This document shows positions 11,588-24,229 of a DNA stretch of 64,000 nucleotides, in pieces. The notes beneath the pieces are model-generated. The model was not told the origin of the DNA. It did no database searches and was given only the letters and a program-made list of their open reading frames with translations. The DNA lies in NCBI GenBank assembly GCA_030762935.1, contig CM060890.1, forward strand, positions 148,617,629-148,681,628. Reading direction: 5' to 3'. Origin of the DNA: Hymenopus coronatus (Eukaryota; Arthropoda; Insecta; Mantodea; Hymenopodidae). The translations under genes were made by a program, and so were the position numbers. Numbering within the stretch: position 1 is the stretch's first letter; each line of letters opens with the position of its first letter.

Positions 11588-12475
11588 TAAAGATTAATAC
11601 TTTTTCAACATGTACTATGTACATAGTGTATAGAGAAGGTATTGCACTCCACCCAAAAACTAGATACCGAGATTTCAACGGAAATACATCTTTTGGGACC
11701 GTCTGAATCCCCCCCCCCCCAAAAGACACATTTTTAGAAAAATATGCATGTGTATCTGTAAATGGGCAACATAACTCAAAAATCAAAAGTCTCTTAAATA
11801 CCAAACTCGATATTTAAGTTCAGTATCTTCCAGAGATGTGCCACTAAAATCTTCAAGCTAATCTCCCCGCCACAAACTATCCTTTACATGGAACTTTGTC
11901 GAAAATTTTGAGTTTCTCAAAAATGGCTCTAACGAGTTTGATTAAAATCTCTCGTGTTTAAAATACTTACACCAAAAATAAAAGTATATCTTGAATTTTT
12001 TGGGAAATTCCTGTAAAGTGTTCTTTATACTGGATGTTTTTTTTTCGTGTTGCATAATAATAAACCGCAAGAGATACACAAAAACTTACTACACAAAAAA
12101 ATATAGATCTCATTAAACCACACAATTTATTCACTTAATTTTTTTCGTGGAGTTGACCGTTTTCGATATATTCTTTGTTATTGGTTTCAGTTTTCAAATA
12201 CTTAGAATTTTTCTTATACGAGAACTCGTAAACTTCTGGCAACGCAACGAAAAGGATTTCAACCCCATAGCAACCACATTTAAAAAGATTTGACTGTTGG
12301 TTTAACCTAGTGTATTCCCTTATTTTCCTTCTACTCACAAGGAACTAAGTAATAAGACAATTTCTGTTAATGTTTTTCTTGATTAGCATGAAGTAGATAG
12401 AAGAATGCGTTTTAATAATAATAATAATATATTATGGATATGTAGAAAAGATGATGTGAATGGAACATTATATAT
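11588..12475 (-). mobile_element. HP1k copy
   Basis: It starts TACTTTTTCAACATGTACTATGTACATAG and ends GATGATGTGAATGGAACATTA. It contains a C run at 11709-11720 where other copies have the variable low-complexity stretch. Confidence 0.82.
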
Positions 12476-12487
12476 TTGTTTTGCTGT

Positions 12488-13146
12488 CATACTAATCTAG
12501 ACATACATTAGCAGAAATAGTCTTATTGCCTGCTTTCTTGTAGGTAGAGGAGAAATAGGGGCGCTCACTAGGCTAAAGGCATAGTCAAGTGTATTAAATA
12601 AGCTGTGTGAAACAATTGAGATTCGTTTACTTTGCATGGTACCGTTTGAGAAAAGCGAACTAGTTTAAAATTGAAACCAATAACAATGAATATTGCAAAA
12701 TGTTCAAGTCTACAAAGAAGACGTATATTACGCGTTTTTGACGAGATCTACATTTGTCGTGTAAGCAGCATTTGTTTATCTCTTACCATTGAACCGTTAT
12801 GCAAAACTGAATCAGAATAAAGTGCTGTCCAGAGGCTATTTCCAGAAAATTCAAAATATGTATTTTATTTTAGGTGTGAATCTCTTTAATATACGGCATT
12901 TTCATTAAAATCCATGCACCAGTTTTAAGAAAATTAAAATTTTCGAAAAATGTTACATGTAAAGGGTAGTTGGGGTGGGGATGATTTTTTTTAAATAAAT
13001 ACCAACTTTGGTATTTAGCCGACTTTGCGTTTTTAGCTATGATGTCCACAATCACATGAACACTCGGTATTGAATTTTTCTGTGGAATACAATACCTTCT
13101 CTATCCAATATGTCCATTGTGCATACGGGCTAGAGAAAGTAAAAAC
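12488..13146 (+). mobile_element. HP1k copy, left end missing
   Basis: It begins inside the family at ACTAATCTAGACATACATTAGCAG and runs to TCCATTGTGCATACGGGCTAGAGAAAGTAAAAAC. The next copy follows directly in the same orientation. Confidence 0.8.
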
Positions 13147-14135
13147 AATGTGTTCCATTCACATGACTTTCTCTACATCTCTGTAACAAATTATTGTTAA
13201 AAAGCTTATTCTTCCATCTACTTCATGCTAATCGAGATAAACATTAACACAAACTGATTTATTACTTGCTTCCTTGTAAGTTGAAGGGGAAAAAAATAAT
13301 GCACAGGCTAAAGCGATAGTCTCGTCCTTTAAAAGCTGTCACTATGTGAAACAATTGAAATTCCAATCTCTTTACTTGCCACGAATAAAGAAACGAGAAA
13401 CGAGAACGATGTCTTCCCGTTTGAGAAAAGTTTAAGTGGCTAAACTTGAAAACAATTATCCGGAATATCTCAAAAATGTTTAACTCAAAAAATTACTATA
13501 ACATAAATTCTATGTTTTAACGAGATCTACATTTTTTGTATAGTAAGTTTTTGTGTATCTCTTACCGATTACTAGTTATACAAAAGTCATCCAGAATGAA
13601 GAGGTCTTCAGAGGCTATTCCCAGAAAATTCAAGATAGGCATTTCGTTTGCCATAACAATATCATAATCTAAAGTATTTTAATCAAAATCATTAGAGCTA
13701 TCTTTCAGAAAAACAAAATTTTCGAAGAATGTTGCATATAAACGGTAGTTGGAGGTGGGGGAGTTTTCTTGAAAATCTTCGCGTCGTATCCTTGGAAGAT
13801 ATTCAACTTAAATATCATTGAATTCTGCTGGATATTCACACGTTTTTCTCTTAAATCGCCGTTTTTGGATTCAGTGTCCTCAAAACTTGTATTTGCGGTG
13901 AAATTTCGGTATCTAATAGGGTAGTCTGGGGTGGGAAGAATTTCCCAAACATCTTCTAGTCGAATCCTTTGAACTTGCTGTTTAACCGACTTTTTGTTTT
14001 GAGTTATGCTGGATACACATGGATTGCTTTTCTTAAAACGTAGTCTTTTGGATCCAGGGTCCTCAAAACTTGCACTTGCGGTGAAATCTTGTTATTGATT
14101 TTCTGGGAGGCGTACAATATCTTCTCTAACGAGTA
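13147..14135 (+). mobile_element. HP1k copy with internal duplication of its distal part
   Basis: It starts at TGTGTTCCATTCACATGACTTTC. The segment running from the GTAGT..GGGGTGGG block to GTCCTCAAAACTTG..GCGGTGAAAT occurs twice (about 13740-13920 and 13921-14100). Its hairpin end is decayed near 14120. Confidence 0.72.
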
Positions 14136-14234
14136 CTAATACTCCCGGGTAAAACAAATTCAAAATAATAACAAGGAACTTTTTATACCACACGCAGCAT
14201 ATTTGACCTCTAACGAGATTCAGCTTCTTCTTGT

Positions 14235-15085
14235 AAGATTTTATTTTTTCTAGCACGTATGTACAATGTGCATAAGGTATTGCATTCCATCCAAATATCC
14301 ATACCAAGATTTCATCGCAAATATGCGTTTTGAGGTGCCCAAGTCCGAAAAAGCATTTTCAGAAAAAAGTCAATGTGTGTCTGTTTGCGCACAGCATAGC
14401 TCAAAACCGAAAAGTTTGTTTAGTACCAAACTTGGTATTTAAGTTTGTCATCTTCCAGAGATACGACACGAAGATTTTCAAGAAAATCTCGCAATCCCAA
14501 ATTACCCTTTACATGGAACATTTTTAAAAAAAATGTATTTTCCCAAAAATGCCTGTGACGATTTTGATTAAAACACCCTATGTTTATGATATTTCTACTC
14601 TTATGTTGAAATTTCTGGAAATAGCCGCTGAAGACCTCTTCATTCTGGATGACTCATATTACTGGCAAACTGAAAGAGATAACCAAAAACTTACCACACA
14701 AAGAAATGTATATCTCATTAAATCACAAAATTAATGTTTGTTTGTAGAGTTAACCGTTTTAGAGATATTCCGCATTATTGGTTTTAATTTTAAGACACTT
14801 TCTCGAGCGGCAACACATGTTTATTCTCGTATGTTTACTCCAGGTAAGCAAAGAGACTGACATTTCAATTGTTTCACATAGAGACCGACCGGTTTTTAAA
14901 GGACGATACTATCCCTTTAGCCTGTGTATTTTGTTTTTTCCCTTCTATATACAAGTAATAAGACTATTTCTGCTTATGTTTATCTTGATTAGCATGATAT
15001 CGATAACAGATTAATGTTTTGAATAAAAGTTTTGTTTGCCGAACAGTTAGAGAACATCATGTGAATGGAACACATTAGACTTTTC
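14235..15085 (-). mobile_element. HP1k copy
   Basis: It starts TTTTTTCTAGCACGTATGTAC, contains the usual order of blocks and ends GAACATCATGTGAATGGAACACATTAGA. Confidence 0.8.
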
Positions 15086-15327
15086 TTCATTTTTGATTTA
15101 CTGATTATACAACATTTATTCACAACCAGCTGAGATACCCGGTGGTTTTTTGACTTAGATTGATTTGGGGAATACGTTTATTGATGTTTGCTCTATTTAA
15201 GAGAGAGCGCTAAAGGGAGGAGGGGGGAGTGCAGATAGCAATGTGTGTATTTCGTAAATGGCTTATTACTTCACGACTACGTTAAATATATTCTTTACCG
15301 GATTTCGTAATTAAAACAACAACAACA
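15086..15327. other. Spacer without recognised features
   Basis: AT-rich, with a purine patch (AGGGAGGAGGGGGGAGTG). No repeat-family match or convincing coding was seen. Confidence 0.4.
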
Positions 15328-15638
15328 AAAATGTATGTGTTCCGTTCACATGACCTTCTCTACATCTCTGTATCAAATTATTGTTAGTAAGCTCATTCCT
15401 CGTGCGCGCGCGTGTTTTACAAATCCGGTTAAATACTGTACTTGGTATCTTTCAAGGTTGCGACACAAAGCTTTTCAGCAAAACTTCTGACATGCAAATG
15501 TTTGATTTTCATTAAAATGGCTCTCCCATTTTGATTATTATGCCACATATTAAAGATATTTCGATTATAAATAAAAGCTACAGATATCTTGGGTTTTATG
15601 AGAACAGCTTCAGAAGCGCTCTTCATTCTGAATAAGTT
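15328..15638. mobile_element. Two HP1k fragments in opposite orientations
   Basis: Positions 15328-15405 are a plus-oriented left end (TGTGTTCCGTTCACATGACC) that breaks at a CGCGCGCG stretch. Positions 15425-15638 are a minus-oriented interior from the TACTGTACTTGGTATCTTTCAAGG block to CTCTTCATTCTGAATAAG. Confidence 0.7.
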
Positions 15639-16330
15639 TTTTACTTTCTCTACACCTACTATAACATACATACTCAATAGAGAAGGTATTGTATTCCACC
15701 CATAAATTCGACACGAGATTTACCGGAAGTGCACTTTTTAAGGTCACTGAAACCAAAAAAATGTTTTTAAAAAACAGTCCCTGCCTACATCTGTGTGTCT
15801 GTGAACACGGTAACTGAAAAAACGAAAATTTGGTAAAATATGAACCTTGCTAAATAAGTTTAGAGTCTTCCAAGGAAAACACCCCACCCCAAACTCTCCT
15901 TAATATGAAAATATTTTCGAAAAGGTTGATTTTCTTAAAAATGACTAATGAGTTTGATTACAATTCTACCACAAATTAAATATATTTATGACAAATAAAA
16001 TGTATATTTTGAATTTTCTGGGAATGTCTTTGAAGAACTCTACATTCTCGATGAATTTTACTGAACTTTAAATAAATGGTAAACCATAATAGATGAACAA
16101 AAGCTAACTGCGAAAAACTGTACATCTCCTTAAAGCACATAATTTATCATATGGTGCAACTTTTCGAGGGATTGACCATTTCAGAGAGATGTTTTGTTAT
16201 TGAGCTCACTTTTAAAATACCTCAGCTTTCTCATAGGGGAATTTTTAACTCCTGGACATGCAAAGATATCGACTTCAATACACGGCAACTGGCTTTTAAA
16301 GGATTTGAAAATTTCAATATTATTTCATTA
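15639..16330 (-). mobile_element. HP1k copy, 3'-truncated
   Basis: It starts TTTACTTTCTCTACACC...CAATAGAGAAGG and fades out after GGCTTTTAAAGGATTTGAAAA. Confidence 0.78.
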
Positions 16331-16336
16331 ACTTTA

Positions 16337-16815
16337 TGATAATCCAGATAAACACTAACGCAATTGTCTTATTACTTGCTTCCTTGTAAGTAGATGCGAA
16401 TATACTACCCTTAAGTGACAGCCAAAGTTTTAAAAGCTGTTGCTATGTGAACAATTGAAATTCGATTTGCTTTGCCGGGCAGCAGAAAAACAACAGAGAT
16501 GGAACGAAAGATAACTTCCCGTTTGAGAAAAGATTAAAATTAAAACTAATAACAAGGAATACACAGGAAACGGTGAACTCCACAAAAACAACAACAACAA
16601 AAACGTACATTTCATAAATTGTGTGTTTTAATATATATACATCTGAGTCCAGTGTTAGTGCCAATCTCCAGAAACTATTCCCCGGAAATTCAAGATATAC
16701 ATTTGTTTTGTGCTGAAAATGGCTCTAATATACGATATTTTATTCAAAATCGTTAGAGCCATTTTTCAGAAAAGCAAAATTTAAAACGAAAAATTACGTG
16801 GAGTAAGGGTATTTT
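16337..16815 (+). mobile_element. HP1k copy, both ends truncated
   Basis: It begins at GATAATCCAGATAAACACTAAC and ends around AAAATTACGTGGAGTAAGGG, before the distal half of the family. Confidence 0.75.
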
Positions 16816-17183
16816 GTTACCAATTCAGCTCAACTATTAAAGCGCCAATGAGATGAGGCAACTTCAAGCAATCGCGGTTATCTGACTGGAGCGATAGTAT
16901 CGCAGTTGATGTTCATTTCTTTAAAATCTTGTCGCACCTGACGTTCGTTTGTTTTGTTCCTTGGCTTGGTTGTTTGAGGTTATTGCACTCATCTCAAACA
17001 AAATAACGTTTGTTTCCATTTCTTGTATTAGTTATTAAAAGCTGAAATAAAATAATTGTTCCCTATTTATATTGTTGCTACCGATATTCGTACCTTGGGT
17101 GTAGACACGGTCGGCCATAGTACCAAATTTGATGTCTCAGGGTCTTTTCATTTTTGAGCTATGCTGTGTGCGCGCCGACGTCT
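16816..17183. other. Spacer, mostly unique sequence
   Basis: 16816-17080 holds no recognised repeat or convincing coding. A short plus-oriented HP1k scrap (GTACCAAATTTG to TTTTTGAGCTATGCTG) lies at about 17118-17170. Confidence 0.4.
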
Positions 17184-17995
17184 TACTTTCTCTACAGGTA
17201 CTATGTACATGGTATATAGATAAGGTAATGCTCTCCACCCAAAAATTCGATTCCAAGATTTCATCGGAAATAGACGTTTTAGAATCTCCTGAACACAAAA
17301 TGTGTATTTTCAGAATATGTGTATGTGTGAGTGTGTGCCCGTGTGTGTCCGTGTGTATATGAAGACGATAATTCAAAAATGAAAAGCGGTAAAATACCAA
17401 ACTTGGTATTTAAGTTTAGTGTCTTCCAGGGATGCAACACGAAGATTTTGAGAAAACTCCTCCATCCCAAACTACCCTTTACATGGAAAAAAGTTCGAAA
17501 ATGTTGATTTTCTCAAAAATGGCTATCGCGATTTTAATTAAAATGCTGTGCATCAAAAATATTTATATGGCAAGTAAAATGTAAAACATAAGAAATAGAC
17601 AAAACTTACTACACAGAAGATGTAGATCACGTTAAAACACACACTATGTCATATACGGTTTTTTCGTTGATTTGACCATCTCTGAGATAGTTATTGTTAT
17701 TTGTTTCAGATTAAAAATAATTAAACTTTTTTTTTTCACACGGAAAGTTGTAAACTCCTGGCCCTGCAAAGAAACGGATTTCATCCATATGGCAACCAGA
17801 TTTTAAAAGATTTGCCTATCGTTTTACTCTAGTGCATTCCATTATTTTTCTTCTACTTGCAAGGAAGCAAGAAATAAGACAATTTCTGCTAATGTTTATC
17901 TCGATTATCATAAAGTAGATACAAGGATATGCTTTTTAACACCAATTTGTTACAGAGATGTAGAGAAAGGCATGTGAGTGCAACACACCAGATTT
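17184..17995 (-). mobile_element. HP1k copy with a GT-rich variable stretch
   Basis: It starts TTACTTTCTCTACAGGTACTATG and ends GAGAAAGGCATGTGAGTGCAACACACCAGA. The GT-rich microsatellite at about 17320-17360 sits where other copies have CA/GT repeats. Confidence 0.83.
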
Positions 17996-18544
17996 CCCTA
18001 GTGTTAATTGTCATTTTATTTTTAGCAGCTCAATTACTTATTTCATTTACACGCCCCTGAAGACTCATTTCATCTGCAATATTCGAATGAAGCTGGATTT
18101 TCTGACCGCAGAAGTTTGCCGCAAACTAAACCCTCATTCCGCCACTTTCTATAAATCAGAAACATTCCTCGTAGACAAGCAAATAACGGCTTGTGTTTCT
18201 TTCGCTTGCTGACCTTATAAACTGACTCACAATACACTGGACAAGGAAGAACTAATCTTTTCTAAGAACTCGGAAGAGAAAGCCACGTGAGTGTAAAATA
18301 TCAGATTGTTACTGTCTTTAAGTATACAATTCAAAACACATGGGAAGAAACGTTACCTTGCCACAGAAGACTGATAGGTCGACCAAATGTGTTGGATTTA
18401 CAAAACACTCTTGATTTTCCAGGAAAATTTTTGTTCCTATTCAGGAAATTGATAAGACGTAATCTAAGGAAGGAAACAAAATATCAAATGTTCTTCCTTC
18501 TTCTGCTACTTAGGATTACTTTGTTTCACACAAAAATAAAATAT
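17996..18544. other. Spacer without recognised features
   Basis: A 103-codon open frame begins at 18287 but runs into HP1k sequence at its end and has no recognisable domain, so it is probably chance. Confidence 0.4.
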
Positions 18545-19307
18545 TATGTGTTCCATTCACATGACTTTCTCTACATTTCTGTAACAAATTATTGTTAAAA
18601 AGATTATTCTTCTATTTACTTCATGCTAATCAACATAAACAGAAATCGTCTTGTTACTTGCTTTCTTGTAAGTAGAAGGGAAATAAGGGAATACACAAGG
18701 CTACAGCGTTTTAAAATGTGGTTGCTATGAGATTTGAATCCGTTTTTTGTGTGGCCAGGAGTTGACCAGTTCCCATTTCAGAAAACTGAAGGAATATCTC
18801 GAAAACGGTCAAGTCCGGGAAAAAAACGTATACGATCTAACTTGTGTGTCTTACCGGCCTCTACGTGTTTTGTTAGGCTCGAGTTTGTCTATCTCTTGTG
18901 GTTCATCCAGAATAAACAGGTTCTACACAGACTATCCCCAGAAAATTCAATATATCAGTTTTATTAGCCAAGTAAATTTCTTAAATATGAGAGATTTTAA
19001 TAAAAATAATTGCAGCTATTTTGAGAAAATCAAAATTTTCGAAAAAATGTCATTTAAAGAGTAGTTTGAGTTGGAGGGGGGATTTTATTGAAAATCTTCG
19101 TCTCGCATCTTCGAAAGTTACTGAATTCAAATACCAAGTTTGGTATTTTACCAACTTTACGTTTTTGAGTCGCCGTGTTCGCATGCACACGGACATTTTT
19201 CTATTTTTTTTTTTGATTCAGGGGTTCCCAAATCTCGATATTGAATTTTGAGTGCATTATAAGACCTTCTCTATTCATTATATACATAGTACGTGTCGAG
19301 AAAGTAA
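18545..19307 (+). mobile_element. HP1k copy
   Basis: It starts ATGTGTTCCATTCACATGAC and ends TACATAGTACGTGTCGAGAAAGTAAA, followed by another plus copy after two or three bases. Confidence 0.85.
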
Positions 19308-19309
19308 AT

Positions 19310-19938
19310 ATCTGATGTGTTCCATTCACATGATTTTCCCATCATATCTGTTATAAACTAAAGCCAATGACAAGGAATATCCCAAAAATTATCAAGTGCA
19401 CGAAAAAAATGTACATGACATAAATTGTGTGTTTCAACGAGACATTTTTCGTGTAGCAAGTTTTTGCCCATATCTTACTGTTTACTGCCATGCAAACTCA
19501 TTCAGAATAAAGAGATCTTTAGAGGCTATTTACAGAAATTACAACATATTCATTTTAATTCGCATCTAAATATATTTAATATACGATTTTAATCAAAATC
19601 GTTAGAGTCATTTTTGAGAAATACAACATTTCCAAAAATATGTCCTTGTAAAGGGTAGTTTGCGATGGGGGTATGTTCCTCAAAATATTCCTGTCGCATC
19701 CTTGAAATATAGTGAACTTAAATATCAAGTTCGGTGTTTTACCGACTTTTCGTTTTCGAGTTATCCAGTTTACAGATACACGGATACATACGGACACTCA
19801 GGGACCTTTTTCTAAAAATGTTTTTTTTTTTGGATACAGGGGACCCAAAAACGTCTATTTTCAGTGAAATCTCGGTATCGAATTTTGGGTGGAGTACAAT
19901 ACCTTCTCTATACACAGTACGTGCAGAGAAAGTAAAAA
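19310..19938 (+). mobile_element. HP1k copy with internal deletion
   Basis: It starts TCTGATGTGTTCCATTCACATG, skips the usual AGTAATAAGAC region and ends CACAGTACGTGCAGAGAAAGTA. Confidence 0.82.
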
Positions 19939-20439
19939 GTGATAATAATTTTCATCATTAAGAGTGGTTGTTTAATGTGCTTCATAAAATTCATTACTAT
20001 GTAGGAAAAAATTTCTTCTGAATTCATTTATCTACTAACACAGTTTTGGGTAAACAAAAATAATTAATAGATGTTAATTATCATACTATTAGAACTAATC
20101 GAATAAACTACAACTCGTAAATAAGTAGGAAACTGTTAGAAATTATCTGTTAGAACTGAAGAAACTTCATTTGATTTTAGAAATGTGCTATTGTAAAAAT
20201 ACTGAGCGGCACAGTTCATTAAACCAAACAGAAGATGCAATCTGATGTGTTACATATTGTTTAGGCATATACACTGGGTTGTTGTTGTTGTTATTATTGA
20301 TGTTTTAAAGAACATTACAAATAGAACTCTGACACACACAAGGATGTAAAATGAATCCATTAACATTACACAGTGTGACAGCCACTAACAGTAATAGTGA
20401 CTCACACAAAAGTAGTGGTCATTTTGTGTTTTCAAAGTA
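19939..20439. other. Spacer without recognised features
   Basis: AT-rich, with a short TTG/TTA repeat near 20280. No gene or repeat family was seen. Confidence 0.4.
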
Positions 20440-21873
20440 AGAGGGACATCCAGAAAGTGACACACGATTTGGCAAAACTAAATAATAACGAAAGTTATCA
20501 ACACAAAACTTTATTCACAAAGTTACACTACCTTACTCTGTATCTCAACGTAATCGTCATTGCTATCAAGGTATTTATTGTCACGTGGTACAGATGTTAT
20601 ACTCTTCCACCGCTAAACATCTGAGCCAAGATGTCACTGTCACTTTGAGGTGTTCATGATTGGGAAATCTTTTCCATCCAAAGTGAAACACAGGTATTTA
20701 TTGTCACGTGGTACAGTTGTTATACTCTTCCATTGCTAAAGATATGAGCCAAGATGTCACTGTCACTTTGAGGTCTTCATGGCTGGGAAATCTTTTCCAC
20801 CCAAAGTGAAACACAGGTATTTATTGTCACGTGGTACAGTTGTTATACTCTTCCATTGCTAAAGATCTGAGCCAAGATGTCACCGTCACTTTGAGGTCTT
20901 CATGGCTGGGAAATCTTTTCCATCCAAAGTGAAACACAGGTATTTATTGTCACGTGGTACAGTTGTTATACTCTTCCATTGCTAAAGATCTGAGCCAAGA
21001 TGTCACTGTCACTTTGAGGTCTTCATGGCTGAGAAATCTTTTCCATCCAAAGTGAAACACAGGTATTTATTGTCACGTGGTACAGTTGTTATACTCTTCC
21101 ATTGCTAAAGATCTGAGCCAAGATGTCACTGTCACTTTGAGGTCTTCATGACTGGGAAATCTTTTCCATCCAAAGTGAAACACAGGTATTTATTGTCACG
21201 TGGTACAGATGTTATACTCTTCCATTGCTAAAGATCTGAGCCAAGATGTCACCGTCACTTTGAGGTCTTCATGACTGGGAAATCTTTTCCATCCAAAGTG
21301 AAACACAGGTATTTATTGTCACGTGGTACAGATGTTATACTCTTCCATTGCTAAAGATCTGAGCCAAGATGTCACTGTCACTTTGAGGTCTTCATGACTG
21401 GGAAACCTTTTCCATCCCAAAAGGTCATGTACGGTGTAACACCGGTTTTTCATAATTCTTTTATCAACATTTGGTTTCAACTCCTTCATAACGATTGATG
21501 AACTTCCGCTCCGGTCTTTATCGTACACACTGTTATGTTCTTCCTTGATTACTCGTAAATTATGTGTCATTTCCTCACTGAAGACTCGTTCATTGTATTA
21601 CCACTATGCACTTGCGTTATTTGTCCATAAAATTCGAATAGCCGAACATTTTGTGTATTCAAAAAACGAATAAGTTCCTTTGCGGTAGAAAAGTCTAACA
21701 TGGGCATTGAAAAACTGGTACCACGTGACAATAAATACCTTGATAGCAATGACGATTACGTTGAGAAACAGAGCAAGGTACTGTAACTTTGTAAATAAAG
21801 TTTTGTGTTGATAACTTTCGTTGTTATTTAGTTATATCAAATCGTCTGTCTGTCAGTTTCTGGATGGCACTCG
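20440..21873 (-). mobile_element. Degraded mariner-like element (copy B) with an internal array
   Basis: The element lies between TA at 20438-20439 and TA at 21874-21875. Its terminal inverted repeats extend well over 80 bp: the left end has CATCCAGAAAGTGAC...AACGAAAGTTATCAACACAAA, and the right end reads the same in reverse complement. Minus-strand frames at 21567-21749 (STAKELIRFLNTQNVR) and 21319-21570 (KEEHNSVYDKDRSGSSS, then WLRSLAMEEYN) resemble the N-terminal helix-turn-helix region and the C-terminus of mariner transposases. The central DDE/D catalytic part is absent. It cannot encode active transposase. Confidence 0.75.
20570..21420. repeat. 123-bp tandem array inside mariner-like copy B, about 7 units
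   Basis: GGTATTTATTGTCACGTGGTA recurs at 20570, 20693, 20816, 20939, 21062, 21185 and 21308, exactly 123 bp apart. Each unit repeats the part of the element that would encode the transposase C-terminus on the minus strand. Copy D at 44603 has this segment only once. Confidence 0.93.
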
Positions 21874-21933
21874 TATTTCAGAGCAATTGAGGTCTAGAGG
21901 TCTGGTTTCAGCTATCTTACACAATCTTAAAGG

Positions 21934-22715
21934 TTAATGGAGAATTGTAAAAACACACAAACTAATATGAGTAGTATAATATCTTTTTTTTGGGGCGGCT
22001 GAACTTTCACTGCTGGGCTTGCATTGCAATTTTCCACGAACCAACTGTACTTCTTCTGGTAGAACACATGTCCCAAGTTTTGGAACAAGTTGATTACTCC
22101 AGCGTTGCCTGAAGTCCTGCAGGGAACAGGTGCAGGACAGAGGATTTGTGTTTATGTATAAATACTCCAGGTTTACCAAAGGTTCAAATGTTTGTTCATC
22201 AAGAGCTACTAAACGGTTTTCATGAAGAGTCAGTACAGCAAGATTTTTCAAGTCCTTGAAGACACCTGGCTGAAGATCCTCTAGTTTGTTGAGGTGTAAG
22301 AACAGCATTTGAAGATTATGCAAGCCAAGGAATGCATCATTAGATATCTCAGTAATGAAATTGTCGTAGAGGCTTAACACTTCTAGTTTACTGGACCCAG
22401 CAAAGGGAGTGTCAGTGATTGCAGTAAGTCTATTAGAATCTAGAAACAGAAATCTGAGTTGAGGAAGTCGAGCGAAAACATCTCCATAGAGATCAGAAAT
22501 GCGGTTGAAATATAAACTCAGGTTTTGTAGTGATTTTAAGTAATCAAAGACAAGGCATTAGGTAAGTTGAACGTTGAACGGTTCAACTCTTGCAGAGTTC
22601 CTTTCGTACACGTGACATCTGTTATATTGGTACAGTCGCATCCTTCAGGACACATTGTTGAACATCTGGCTGAGCTCACAAGTCCTACTGTCAGCAAGTA
22701 GAATAGGACACGCAT
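21934..22715 (-). pseudogene. LRR-gene paralogue disrupted by an internal deletion
   Basis: The minus-strand ATG at 22715 follows an acceptor-like TTTTCTAG|G and encodes a signal peptide (MRVLFYLLTVGLVSS) and LRRNT (CPEGCDC). After NLPNA the reading frame jumps straight to the equivalent of residue 196 of the intact gene and stops at once. The rest continues in another frame (22551 down to 21934) through about five LRRs, the LRRCT (NPLSCTCSLQDFRQRW) and a tail SSAAPKKR that lacks the long hydrophobic end. About 140 codons, more than five LRRs, are missing. No intron or splice motifs sit at the join, so this is a deletion. An alternative is a truncated transcript coding only the N-terminal 59 residues. 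Confidence 0.85.
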
Positions 22716-22795
22716 CCTAGAAAACAAACATTATACAGAACCTTTGGAAACTGAATAACTTTCAGTTACAATCACATGACATTCCTTACCCACCA

Positions 22796-23690
22796 AAGTT
22801 GTTACTTTCTCTGTACCCAAAACTCGATAGTAGATATACATGTTTTGAGGACCATTGAGTCCAAAAAAGATCAGTTACTTAAAGGTCTCTGTGTATCTGC
22901 AGACAGCACAACTATAAAATCTGTGTTCAATGCCGTGACTTATTCTGCTTCTCTGTAACAAATTATTGTTAATAAGCTTTTTCTTTATCTGCTTCATTCT
23001 TTGAGATAAAAATTAGCTGAAATGGTCTTATTACTTGCTTCCTTGCAAGTAAAAGGGAAATAAGGCTAAATTGACAGTCAAATGCTTTAAAATGTGGTTG
23101 CTATGGGATTGAAATTCGTTTTTGTTTGTTTGTGTGTTTTTTTTTTTTTTTTGCTTGTTTGTGTGTGTGTGTGTGGTTTTTTTTTTTTTTTTTTTTTTTT
23201 TTGTATGACCAGGAATTGACAAGTTCCCGAATGAGAAATTACGTTTTTGTCTGTCTCTTACGGTTTATACAAAATGCATGCAGATTAAACAGGAATTTAG
23301 AGGCTACTCTCAGAAAATTCAGGATATACATTTTATTTGCCATACTGATATCTTAAAAATAAGATTTTAATCAAAATCGTTAGAGCCAATTTTCAGAACA
23401 CAAAAATTTTCGATTTTTTTTTTCCATGTAAAGTGGGGAATTTTCTTGAAAATCTGCGCGTCACATCTTTGGAAGATACTGAACTTCAAGTTTGGTGTTT
23501 AACGGGCTTTTGGTTTTTTTAGCTATGCTGCCAACAGACACACGGACATTTTCGTAAAAATACTATTTTTTTATTCAAAGTGTTACAAAACATATGCTGC
23601 CGGTGAAATCTCGGTATGCAATTTTTGGGTGCAGTACAATACCTTCTCTATACATTATGTACTTATTAGGTACGTGTAGAGAAAGTAAAA
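22796..23690 (+). mobile_element. HP1k copy preceded by a reversed fragment
   Basis: 22796-22925 is a minus-oriented piece (TTACTTTCTCTGTACCCAAAACTCGATA). From about 22926 a plus copy runs to ACGTGTAGAGAAAGTAAAAA. It holds long T runs at 23140-23152 and 23176-23201. Confidence 0.75.
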
Positions 23691-23696
23691 ATAGCT

Positions 23697-24200
23697 AATC
23701 TAATGTGTTCCACTCACATGATTTCTTTTGCCATCTCTATCTACTGTAATAGCAATTATTCTTCTATGTGATTTATGCTAATCTAGATAAACATTAACAG
23801 AAATAGTCTTATTATTTGCTGCCATGTAAGTAGAAGCGAAATAAGGGAATATACTAGGCTAAAAATCGTTTAAGAACTGGTCGCTATAATATAATTCTGA
23901 ACTTGGGGAAAAGAATGAGAATTTCCCATTCGAGAAAAGTTTTAGTATTGGAAAATATAATCAGAGGAATATCTCAGAAATGGTGCACTCTTATAAATAA
24001 TGTACCGGACGTAAGTTGTACGTTTTAACGGAATACATTTTAGATGTAAGTGAGGTTATGGTTTACCAATTATACAAAAATCATTCAGAATGAGGAAGAT
24101 ATCGCAAATTACTAACAAAATTTCAAAATACCTATAAGGTTAATTTCTGACGAAAACATCTTTAAAATGTGACAGTTAATCAAAATCGATTAATAGTTGT
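23697..24200 (+). mobile_element. HP1k copy, truncated at the hairpin side
   Basis: It starts TAATGTGTTCCACTCACATGA and runs to TTAATCAAAATCGATTAATAG, where the 20-bp array region begins. Confidence 0.75.
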
Positions 24201-24229
24201 CCTCGCGTTCACCACAGCAATAAAATTAT

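Noticed and set aside
17129..17470. Overlapping 77- to 87-codon frames on both strands
   Set aside because: They lie in an HP1k copy; other copies have stops here, and the Cys/Val/His runs come from the GT-rich tract.
20397..20624. 75-codon plus-strand gene
   Set aside because: It spans the boundary and terminal repeat of the mariner-like element and has no domain.
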